Below are positions 57,418-64,000 of a DNA stretch of 64,000 bases, piece by piece (position 1 is the stretch's first letter; every line of letters starts with the position of its first letter). This DNA comes from Pannonibacter sp. XCT-53 (lineage in GTDB: Bacteria; Pseudomonadota; Alphaproteobacteria; Rhizobiales; Stappiaceae). The position numbers and the translations under genes are program-made. The stretch is from the NCBI RefSeq assembly GCF_009915765.1, contig NZ_JAABLQ010000001.1, positions 2,976,001 through 3,040,000 on the forward strand. Direction: 5' to 3'. The notes beneath the pieces were generated by a model. It ran no database searches, was not told where the DNA came from, and was given only the letters and a program-made list of their open reading frames with translations.

Positions 57418-59294
57418 TGATGTAACGCCAGCCACACCAGCCCCCTATCAATGCCCACAACAGACAGCCGCAACAGCTTGTCCTGAATGCGTTTCCATGT
57501 GACGCGGAAGGTGCTGTCGTTTTCGATGGCAAGCCGGTTACGCACCGCGTCCCGCCACTGTTCGACCGTTACAGCACGCGTTACACTTGCCGCCGCAACG
57601 CCTGTAACAGGTGTAACGGCATCCCCGGCCAGCAGGTCGGCCAGGCATCGCCGGGCGATCTCTTCCCGGTCGGACAGTTTCGGCTTCTTTTGCGATCCAG
57701 CGCCCGCGCTCGCGCCGATGGCCTCGACAACGCAAGAGGTGATCTCGTCACCATCCTCGTCCGAGCCAACAGTCGATTGCGCAAGAGTAAACCGGTACTC
57801 GGTGCCGTCTTCGCCATCCTTCTGCTTTGAGATGACAGCGCGCAAGGGGCCGTCCGTGTCGTTCCCCTTGATCTCGATTACTGTGTCTGCGTAGTCCCTC
57901 AGCATGGAAGAACCACGCATCCCACGGTCTGTTTCCTTGCCGCTATGATGGATAATCATGACATGCGCGGCGGTTTCCGTGCGAAGTCTTTCCGTATTCT
58001 CAAGGAATGCCTTCACGTCGCGCGGCTCGCTGTCCACGCCGCCGGGCATCATCCGGGACAACGTGTCCAGGACGATCAGCCCGACAGCCTCGCCGGTCGC
58101 ATCCTTCACCTCGGCAATGGCATCGGCCAGCACCTCGACCGCATCGGATCGCGGGTCGAGCAGGTCAACCGACCGGGACAGCATCACAAACGGCGCGCCC
58201 TCCGCGTCCGGGTGCTTTTGCCGCCATGCCTTCATGCGCAGGCGAAAACCGCCCGCGCCCTCGGCGGCGACATAGAGAACCGGACACGGCGTGACTTGAT
58301 GGTCAAACCAGTCCAGCCCCGCCGCGATGCGCGCGGACAGGTCGAGCGCGAAGAACGATTTGCCGCCGCCTGACGGTGCATGGATGATCGACAGTTCGTT
58401 CTTGCCAAGGAGCCCTTTTACAAGCCAGCGGCGCGGCGGCACGCGGTCCTCATCTCCAAGCCAAGTGAGCGGCAGCTTTGACGCCGGACGCCAGTCCGGA
58501 GCCGCTTCGGCCAGCTCGTAAAGCTGTTCGATCCGCCCTCCGGCATCGAGCCAGTCGGACACGTCGCCTTTCCGGTCCAGCGACATGAGCCGCAGGATGC
58601 GGACGCGAGCGGCGATGCCCTTGAGGCTTCTTGCCACCTTGTCGGCGTGATCCTCGCCCGCCCTGTCATTGTCCGGAATGATGATCACATCGGCCCCGGT
58701 GAAAAAGGCCGAATGCTCGTCGCGCCATTTTCCGGCACCACCGGCATTGCACGTCGCCGGCGCGCCAAGCGCGGCCAGCCGGTCGGCGTCTTTCTCGCCT
58801 TCGACAATGAAAATGGGACGCTTCAGCGCAAGCGGCTCGATCAGGTGCGGGAGCCGGTACGGAACGACGCGGACGCCTTTAACACTGTAGTCAGACGCCG
58901 AACGACGCTGCAAAAATGTCTTCGGTTCCTTTCGCACGACTTCAAAGAGAGTGCGCCCGTCCTCATCTTGATACGGATAGACCGCGACAATGCGCCCGGC
59001 ATCCCGGCGCGGGGCCTCGCCCTGCCCGAAGCGCTGCCGCAGCCAGTCCAACGCCGCCCGCTCGCCGCCGCCGATCTTGCGGGCCACCAGTGCCAGCAAG
59101 CCGCCGCTGTCACCCGCCTCAAAATCTGAGAACGTGCCAGCCGCATCCCCTGCGACCGCAACCTTGAGACTGCCATTCGATCCAAAGCGCAGTTCGGTGG
59201 CCGACGACAGCCGCGCGTTCGGCTCGCCGTACAATTCAAGCGCAACAGGTCGCGCCAGGGACGCAAAGTCGAAGGTGCCCGCGTCCGCCATCAC
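57414..59294 (-). CDS. Primase-helicase (TOPRIM plus RepA/RecA-like ATPase)
   Basis: 626 residues. Residues about 1-250: primase-like part with a TOPRIM core (PIFIVEGEKDADRLAALG, VIIIPDNDRAGEDHADKV). Residues about 285-530: a hexameric-helicase ATPase with Walker A HAPSGGGKSFFALDLS and Walker B IVLDTLSRMMPGG, and a sensor stretch IIHHSGKETDRGMRGSS. The C-terminal part (about 560-626) has a winged helix look. It would start replication of the excised element. It is the first gene from the attR side. Confidence 0.92.
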   Translation of the reverse strand: MMADAGTFDFASLARPVALELYGEPNARLSSATELRFGSNGSLKVAVAGDAAGTFSDFEAGDSGGLLALVARKIGGGERAALDWLRQRFGQGEAPRRDAGRIVAVYPYQDEDGRTLFEVVRKEPKTFLQRRSASDYSVKGVRVVPYRLPHLIEPLALKRPIFIVEGEKDADRLAALGAPATCNAGGAGKWRDEHSAFFTGADVIIIPDNDRAGEDHADKVARSLKGIAARVRILRLMSLDRKGDVSDWLDAGGRIEQLYELAEAAPDWRPASKLPLTWLGDEDRVPPRRWLVKGLLGKNELSIIHAPSGGGKSFFALDLSARIAAGLDWFDHQVTPCPVLYVAAEGAGGFRLRMKAWRQKHPDAEGAPFVMLSRSVDLLDPRSDAVEVLADAIAEVKDATGEAVGLIVLDTLSRMMPGGVDSEPRDVKAFLENTERLRTETAAHVMIIHHSGKETDRGMRGSSMLRDYADTVIEIKGNDTDGPLRAVISKQKDGEDGTEYRFTLAQSTVGSDEDGDEITSCVVEAIGASAGAGSQKKPKLSDREEIARRCLADLLAGDAVTPVTGVAAASVTRAVTVEQWRDAVRNRLAIENDSTFRVTWKRIQDKLLRLSVVGIDRGLVWLALHQ

Positions 59295-59315
59295 GCTGCT
59301 CCGGCCTTTTTCCGG

Positions 59316-59391
59316 TTGGACACGCGCGGAAAAACGCCAGCAAAATCAATACCCGCCAAAAGGGGGGTTGGACAGGCCAAGGTATTGGACA
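59316..59391. promoter_or_regulatory. Right-end TTGGACA repeats, candidate integrase arm sites
   Basis: TTGGACA at 59316-59322, 59368-59374 and 59385-59391, all in direct orientation, 18-94 bp inside attR. The same heptamer occurs as an inverted pair near attL. The right end is otherwise non-coding. Confidence 0.5.
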
Positions 59392-59408
59392 GACAAGAGA
59401 AGGTGACA

Positions 59409-59425
59409 CCCTCTCTGTCCGCCAT
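59409..59425. repeat. attR, right attachment site
   Basis: Exact copy of the 17-bp tRNA 3'-end sequence at 48707-48723. It marks the right border of the element. Confidence 0.93.
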
Positions 59426-59701
59426 TCTCCCTACCAAAGACCTTCTCCCGATCCGGCCCCGGCAGGATTTTTACGTTCTTTTCGAGGGTTATGCGGGAAA
59501 GGCTGAGCACTGGCGCACTCGCCAGGTGGCGCGGAAGCAGTCTCTCAAGGCCGATATTCTCTGAACCTGATGACTGCGCGGATTTGATCAAGTTCTTGTA
59601 GCCGTCTGAAATAATTCAGATTTTCAGTCTTGTACCTGAACGCTTTGATTTCTGTCGCTTGCGTGTCAAGGAACCGAAATCGAAGGTACTCCCCTCGGCA
59701 G

Positions 59702-59785
59702 TTAACGAGCCAGCGGGACGCCTCGATCCTTCAACAGCCTCACCGCTTCAAGCCTGAACTCGCGACTGGACTTCTCTTTCTGCAT
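59702..59785 (-). pseudogene. IS3-family transposase OrfA remnant
   Basis: 27 codons from the ATG at 59785 (GGAG upstream) give MQKEKSSREFRLEAVRLLKDRGVPLAR and a stop; the first part (KSSREFRLEAVRLLKDRGV) is the typical start of IS3-type OrfA. No continuation is found in any frame. TGTCCACGAAACCGGCAGC at 59822-59840 looks like an IS3-type end. The 59426-59701 stretch holds nothing recognisable. Confidence 0.65.
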
Positions 59786-59867
59786 TCCAACTCTCCAGGT
59801 CCCTCAAACACCTGATCTCAGTGTCCACGAAACCGGCAGCAGGCCACTCAAAGTCTGCACGTAAGGG

Positions 59868-60341
59868 TCAGGGATTGGTGCGGGTGCGAATATCCTTGTT
59901 GCCGATCTGGAGCTGAAGCTCGTTCGAATGCAGCCACGCTGACAGAAAGTCGGTGGTGGCTTTCACCTGATCCGGTTTCCGAAGCGCACACTCCCAGACT
60001 GTCGCCAAGCGCCATCTTTCGGCGAACAGCTTGGCGCGAACAGCGCTATCCCGGGCAACGTTCGCCTCGAACTTCTTCCGCCAGAACTCCTCGCGGGTCG
60101 ACGGGGTTGAGGCGAAGCGACAGCCCTCGTGGCGATGCCAGAAGCAGCCATGCACGAAGACGACGGCGCGATACTTCGGAAAGACGAGGTCCGGTTGCCC
60201 GAAAACGTTCTTGGAATGGAGCCGGAAACGAAAGCCGCGCGCGTGCAATGCCCGCCTAAGAGCCAGCTCGGGCTTGGTGTTCTTTCCCCTGATCCCCGAC
60301 ATCATTCGGGAACGGGTCTGCTGGTCCACGATATCGGTCAT
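59868..60341 (-). CDS. vsr: Very short patch repair endonuclease (Vsr)
   Basis: 157 residues. The Vsr marks are MSGIRGKNTKPELALRRALH, FGQPDLVFPKYRAVVFVHGC and FWHRHEGCRFA (zinc and active-site residues D, H and C). Vsr nicks T:G mismatches that arise when 5-methylcytosine deaminates, and commonly accompanies a C5 methylase. Its start is 67 bp from the methylase start on the other strand; a TATACT -10 box (60370-60375, minus strand) may serve it. Confidence 0.95.
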   Translation of the reverse strand: MTDIVDQQTRSRMMSGIRGKNTKPELALRRALHARGFRFRLHSKNVFGQPDLVFPKYRAVVFVHGCFWHRHEGCRFASTPSTREEFWRKKFEANVARDSAVRAKLFAERWRLATVWECALRKPDQVKATTDFLSAWLHSNELQLQIGNKDIRTRTNP

Positions 60342-60408
60342 ATACGCCCTGGTTTTCGTCCTCGAACCTAGTATACACCGGCTGAAAGAAATTCGTCAGG
60401 AGCCTGAT

Positions 60409-61929
60409 TTGCCATCCACTTTCGGCATTGTCGATCTGTTCGCCGGCCCGGGCGGACTTGGCGAGGGGTTCGCTTCGCTCGTCGAGAATGGCCATGCGCC
60501 GTTCCGAATCGGCATTTCGGTCGAGAAAGAGGCGTCAGCCCATCGGACTCTGACGCTGCGAGCCTTTCTGCGCGAGTATCGTGCACGTCATGGCGTCTTG
60601 CCGGAAGAGTTCATTGATTTCCATGCCGGGCTCGTATCTGAACCGGACTGGTCAGCAGTCGATGCCGAAGGGTGGCAGCATGCCGTAGACGAGGCACGCG
60701 CGCTTGAGCTCGGCACCGAGGCTGCGGCGGCCGCAATAGATGGCGCTATCGCGACGCTGAAAGCAAAGTACGACGACACGATCCTGATCGGGGGGCCGCC
60801 CTGTCAGGCCTATTCCCTGGTTGGGCGCGTCCGTTCCAGAGGCAAAGTCGGTTACGTTCCGGAGCAGGATGCGCGGCACTACCTCTTTCGCGAGTACATC
60901 CGCGTTCTCGACAAGCTTCGCCCAGCTGCCTTCGTGATGGAAAACGTCAAGGGCATGCTTTCGTCCACGGTCGAAAGCCGACTTGTCTTCGAGATGTTGA
61001 TGGAGGATTTGTCCTCGCTCGGCACGGGTCACGCACATCACTACGAACTTCGCGCCATCCGGATCGAGGATGGCAAGGCCAGCCTGCAGGAGGCGGCACA
61101 GTCCTCGGATTTCATCGTGCGCGCCGAGGCGTTTGGAGTCCCGCAGCGTCGCCACAGAGTGATCATCGTCGGCATCCGTTCGGACCTCGCAGGACAGGCC
61201 GCCGATGCGGAAATCGCTGTCTCAACGGAGGCCAGGACGGTCAACGACGTCATAGGGAGCATGCCCGTCTTGCGAAGCGGCATCAGCCGCGGGGACGACG
61301 ACGCGGCTGCCTGGCGACGTGAAGTCATCGACGCCGCGAAGTTGCTGGCCGGCATTTCCACGGGGAAAGAGAAACAGGCGTTCCTTACTGTTTCGGAACG
61401 AGTGAAGGAAAATGCGCCTGCAGTTCGGGCTGCGTCACAGTTTCCTGGCGGCTATGGCACCTCGAACGATGAGTTGCTGCAGTGGATCGAGCGACCGGAA
61501 CTGCGCGCAATCGCCCAGCATGAGACACGCGGGCACATGGCATCGGATCTGGCTCGCTACCTGTTTGCCGCCGTGTTCGGGGCTGTCCGTGGCTACAGCC
61601 CGAAGGCCGCCGACTTTCCTCCGATGCTCAGCCCCGATCACCGCAACTGGCACAGCGGCGTTTTCAATGACCGCTTCCGGGTTCAGCTGGCGGGCGAGGC
61701 ATCGACCACGGTCACGAGCCACATCTCGAAGGATGGCCACTACTTCATTCATCCAGATCCGATCCAGTGCCGGAGCCTGACGCTGCGCGAAGCTGCTCGG
61801 CTGCAGACCTTTCCCGACGACTACCTGTTTCTCGGTAACCGGACGCAGCAGTATGTCCAGGTCGGAAACGCAGTGCCGCCGTTCCTTGCACGTCAGATTG
61901 CGGAATTGCTACTTTCTTGCCTGAAATAA
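60409..61929 (+). CDS. DNA (cytosine-5) methyltransferase
   Basis: 506 residues. Motif I DLFAGPGGLGEGF, motif IV GGPPCQAYS with catalytic C132, motif VI ENV (E177), motif VIII QRRHRVIIVG and motif X QVGNAVPPF are all present. The frame runs far upstream across vsr, but the likely start is TTG at 60409, with AGGAG six bases before it. The sequence it methylates cannot be read from the protein; the neighbouring vsr suggests a site whose T:G mismatches need repair. It is part of a defence-type cluster. Confidence 0.93.
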   Translation: MPSTFGIVDLFAGPGGLGEGFASLVENGHAPFRIGISVEKEASAHRTLTLRAFLREYRARHGVLPEEFIDFHAGLVSEPDWSAVDAEGWQHAVDEARALELGTEAAAAAIDGAIATLKAKYDDTILIGGPPCQAYSLVGRVRSRGKVGYVPEQDARHYLFREYIRVLDKLRPAAFVMENVKGMLSSTVESRLVFEMLMEDLSSLGTGHAHHYELRAIRIEDGKASLQEAAQSSDFIVRAEAFGVPQRRHRVIIVGIRSDLAGQAADAEIAVSTEARTVNDVIGSMPVLRSGISRGDDDAAAWRREVIDAAKLLAGISTGKEKQAFLTVSERVKENAPAVRAASQFPGGYGTSNDELLQWIERPELRAIAQHETRGHMASDLARYLFAAVFGAVRGYSPKAADFPPMLSPDHRNWHSGVFNDRFRVQLAGEASTTVTSHISKDGHYFIHPDPIQCRSLTLREAARLQTFPDDYLFLGNRTQQYVQVGNAVPPFLARQIAELLLSCLK

Positions 61930-61953
61930 CACGGATTGCGCGTGCTGTCTGAG

Positions 61954-62997
61954 TCAGTCCGCGATCGCTCGCCGCAGGTTCGCAACGTGCTCTGCCAGTT
62001 CTGGTAACGCATCACAACGATCAAGCAAGTAGATCAACGCATTCCTATCTGATCTATCAAGTATAACCTTTCTGTCTCCAAATCTCTTGAGCGCGCGGCT
62101 TGACTTTGGTGATAGCCAATTGCGGTCTGCTGCAACATTGCGTATCTCACAGGCTGCGAGGTGGAGCCTTTTCTGCGTAGGTCGTCGCGTTTTGGCGAGC
62201 AGGTTTTTACTCTGTTTTTCAATTCTTCCAACCACATTTAATATTACCGCATCATGATTTTCGATCCCACCCTTTGCGCATGGCAGCTCAGTAGTGTTCT
62301 TGCATATCTGAGCCCCGGACAACCAGTTCCTGAGTGCAATTGTTTCATCTTGAAGAAGAGCCAAGGTGTCGGCAACGTTAAGGACATGCTCGATTGCAGC
62401 GTGCTCGCGCTTCGAGAGTCTTGCAGAGCGCGTCGCAGCCTTGCTCAGAGCAGATGCTGCTGCCCGCCAGCGCCTTTCCAATGCAAACGCGCGAAGTCGC
62501 TCCAATGCAACCTCGGCGAAAACCTGATCTGTATCAGGTACCTTCTGGTTTTCCCTCTCAGGGCAGTGCTCAGTAGTGCAATGAACGGCGGACTTCGTGG
62601 GCAGTGCGAGGTCGTATTCCTCTAGGTTCCAGTCTGCTTCCGTGTGGTCCCAACGGACGGTTTCTACCCGGTGGAATGTTCCTCTGATCGCATCGGTTTG
62701 ATTGGCCTTGAAGAAACTCTCTGACGTTATCTCGGGTTCGAAATCAAGGTTTGGAAGGATCTCCGGAAGTGTTTCATTTTCTGACGCTCCGTTTCGCGGT
62801 TGGGCCGGCTGAAGTGTGGACTGATCATCTACAGGCGGCGGGATGTTGACCGCTTCATTTCGACTCCTCGACCGTGTCGCTCCAAGAGATCCTTGGTGAT
62901 CGATCTCTTGATCCGCGCTGGCTTCCGATCGATGAAACAGCCATCTCACAACGAGATTGAACTTTCGAATCAATGCCCACCCCGAACCCTTGAACAC
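61954..62997 (-). CDS. Unknown protein of the defence cluster
   Basis: 347 residues from a GTG at 62997 without a clear ribosome site. No family recognised. The N-terminus has one hydrophobic-basic stretch (ALIRKFNLVVRWLFHR), residues about 40-150 are Pro/Asn/Glu-rich and look disordered, and residues 160-347 are mainly helical and basic (LRAFALERRWRAAASALSKAATRSARL). Base use is more AT-rich than in the host genes. It follows the AIPR gene by 24 bp on the same strand and ends 24 bp from the methylase stop, so it may belong to the same system. Confidence 0.75.
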   Translation of the reverse strand: MFKGSGWALIRKFNLVVRWLFHRSEASADQEIDHQGSLGATRSRSRNEAVNIPPPVDDQSTLQPAQPRNGASENETLPEILPNLDFEPEITSESFFKANQTDAIRGTFHRVETVRWDHTEADWNLEEYDLALPTKSAVHCTTEHCPERENQKVPDTDQVFAEVALERLRAFALERRWRAAASALSKAATRSARLSKREHAAIEHVLNVADTLALLQDETIALRNWLSGAQICKNTTELPCAKGGIENHDAVILNVVGRIEKQSKNLLAKTRRPTQKRLHLAACEIRNVAADRNWLSPKSSRALKRFGDRKVILDRSDRNALIYLLDRCDALPELAEHVANLRRAIAD

Positions 62998-63021
62998 GAC
63001 ATATCGTTACTTCAACTTTCA

Positions 63022-63999
63022 TCAAGGACAATCGCCCGTATTTTTTTGTGCTCGCAACTCTTGAACTGAAGCTTGTGGGGCGGGGAAGTGCGCAGATCGA
63101 ATTTTGGTCCAAGTGTCTGCGCGTTTCGCCACCTCTGAAATCTGCTGACCAGGGGCGATCCTATTGAACTCGGCATTCACGATCACGGCCCATTCCCAGA
63201 GCAGGTCCCGAAAATCACTCGAGATCCCTTGCCGCATCCATATCTGCTCCAGGTCGAGCCGATCGCCAAGTCGGTCTGCAACGACCGACACGACGTAGGT
63301 CGCGATGTTGACCCACCCCTGGCGAAACACGTCCTTTGATTGCTTTGTCTTGATCATGCTTTCGATCGCCTTGAAAAGGATGACCTTGGCTATCATCGCC
63401 CGATACCAGCGGACATCGAGCGGGCTTGGCACAATTGTCGGGTCGTCATCCAGAGCCGCCATGAAGGCCGCAAAGTTCTTTTCGCCAGCCATGGCGACCT
63501 GGTTCGGCTTTCCGCGCCACGCTTCATGGTACTTGGCGATGTCATTCTTGGTAAGCTTGCGTTTCGGCGAGATCATCTCCTGCAGTTTCCGACGCTTGGC
63601 CGGTGTGTTGCCATCTCTCAGCAACATCACGTTGTATGCGCCAGCAGCACGCTCATAGAACCACCGCGTCGCGCCGTCGGGGCACCAAGTCTCGTTTGCC
63701 AGTTTTTCAAGTTGGACATGGAATGGGCGGTTGGCAGACAGGTCGGACATCTTCACCGCGTTCTGACTGTTCGCATAGCGGGACACGCTGCTGATCAGCC
63801 GCTCACGCGCTTCATCCTGCGCCCCCTTGAGAATGATGATCTTCGCCGGGACCATGACATGGCTCAAGTCGATGGTCCTATCGTCGCGGGACGCAAAATA
63901 GATGGTTGAGGTTGTCTGGCCACCGTTTACGATCTGCAGACCCTTCAGAAACGAAAGACCCAGGTTCCCGTCGTCAGACCTCTCGAACGCCGCTTCGTC
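63022..63999 (-). CDS. AIPR-family abortive-infection protein, 3' part (5' end outside window)
   Basis: 326 codons are visible without a stop, running off the right edge. The hallmark GLQIVNGGQTTSTIY lies near the window end, followed by VMVPAKIIILKG, SRYANSQNAVKMSDL and ATRWFYERAAGAYN, all typical of AIPR (PF10592). These proteins were first linked to phage resistance and lie in clusters with C5 methylases, Vsr, GHKL-type ATPases and Z1 helicases. The missing N-terminal part and the rest of the system should lie to the right. Confidence 0.9.
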   Translation of the reverse strand, partial: DEAAFERSDDGNLGLSFLKGLQIVNGGQTTSTIYFASRDDRTIDLSHVMVPAKIIILKGAQDEARERLISSVSRYANSQNAVKMSDLSANRPFHVQLEKLANETWCPDGATRWFYERAAGAYNVMLLRDGNTPAKRRKLQEMISPKRKLTKNDIAKYHEAWRGKPNQVAMAGEKNFAAFMAALDDDPTIVPSPLDVRWYRAMIAKVILFKAIESMIKTKQSKDVFRQGWVNIATYVVSVVADRLGDRLDLEQIWMRQGISSDFRDLLWEWAVIVNAEFNRIAPGQQISEVAKRADTWTKIRSAHFPAPQASVQELRAQKNTGDCP

Positions 64000-64000
64000 G

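Larger units (their letters stand above)
48724..59425. mobile_element. 10.7-kb integrated element in tRNA-Ser: candidate capsid-forming phage satellite
   Basis: Bounded by perfect 17-bp att repeats. From the attL end it encodes an integrase, a small protein, DUF2190 protein, gpW-like connector, fused prohead protease/major capsid protein, portal, a MerR-like protein, a small acidic protein, an XRE regulator (opposite strand), large and small terminase, a small protein and a primase-helicase. No tail, tape-measure, baseplate, lysis or lysin gene is present, and all genes look intact. Such a set (replication, capsid and packaging, no tail) is that of cf-PICI satellites, which borrow tails from a helper phage. 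A compact decayed prophage is the alternative. Confidence 0.8.

Noticed and set aside
48724..59425. Complete or simply decayed prophage
   Set aside because: No tail or lysis genes, yet the remaining genes are intact and tightly packed, and att sites close directly around them. Decay would leave fragments.
59426..59701. A gene between attR and the IS3 remnant
   Set aside because: Frames in this stretch have no ribosome site or recognisable family.
60031..60408. N-terminal extension of the DNA methyltransferase across vsr
   Set aside because: It is antisense to vsr, lacks methylase similarity, and a TTG with a good ribosome site lies right before motif I.

Overview
The window is high-GC and gene-dense and looks like a chromosome of an alphaproteobacterium, most likely Hyphomicrobiales (a Stappia/Pannonibacter/Labrenzia-like lineage is my best guess). 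The reasons are the large chemoreceptor set, a form-II cox-type cluster, RimK-family genes, CtrA-like TTAA-N7-TTAAC boxes, and gene families typical of that order. No rRNA operon or other strict taxonomic marker is present.

Layout. 1-7.6 kb: four tandem methyl-accepting chemotaxis protein genes (the first cut by the window edge) with different sensors and near-identical signalling domains. 7.8-13.9 kb: a minus-strand coxG-S-L-M molybdenum-hydroxylase cluster of form-II type with a GAF/Fis regulator upstream; coxG carries a one-base frameshift in a G run. 14-20 kb: housekeeping genes (two RNA methyltransferases, an NAD-binding epimerase-like protein, 1-Cys peroxiredoxin, a divergent cold-shock-domain protein, lepA). 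20-26 kb: GNATs, murein endopeptidase mepA, a patatin phospholipase ending in a 33-bp tandem repeat, an XRE-cupin regulator, a class II glutamine amidotransferase and an unknown protein behind a CtrA box. 26.4-32.1 kb: Rieske oxygenase, fused pabBC, and a rimB-rimK-aspartoacylase operon. 32.1-36.2 kb: a methyltransferase divergent from an iron-type ABC importer. 36.2-48.4 kb: pheST, M42 peptidase, nucleotidyltransferase, a membrane AraC regulator divergent from a secreted hydrolase, a six-TM chemoreceptor, a CHAD-like protein, msrA and a small membrane protein.

48.63-59.43 kb: a tRNA-Ser(GGA) gene is the attachment site of a 10.7-kb integrated element bounded by a perfect 17-bp direct repeat. 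The element encodes a tyrosine integrase, primase-helicase, small and large terminase, portal, a prohead-protease/capsid fusion, a gpW-like connector, a DUF2190 protein and two regulators, but no tail, baseplate, lysis or late-assembly genes. Its content and size match a capsid-forming phage satellite (the cf-PICI concept) rather than a decayed prophage. It has TTGGACA repeats near both ends (candidate integrase arm sites), a sigma70-type promoter for the head operon with paired CTCCGACA boxes, and an XRE gene with its own operators. This is the most interesting part of the window.

59.4-64 kb: a second accessory region, visibly more AT-rich toward its right end. It contains an IS3-type transposase remnant, a vsr endonuclease gene divergent from a cytosine-C5 DNA methyltransferase, an unknown 347-residue gene and the C-terminal part of an AIPR (abortive infection) gene that runs off the window. 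This looks like one half of a multi-gene restriction-type defence cluster.
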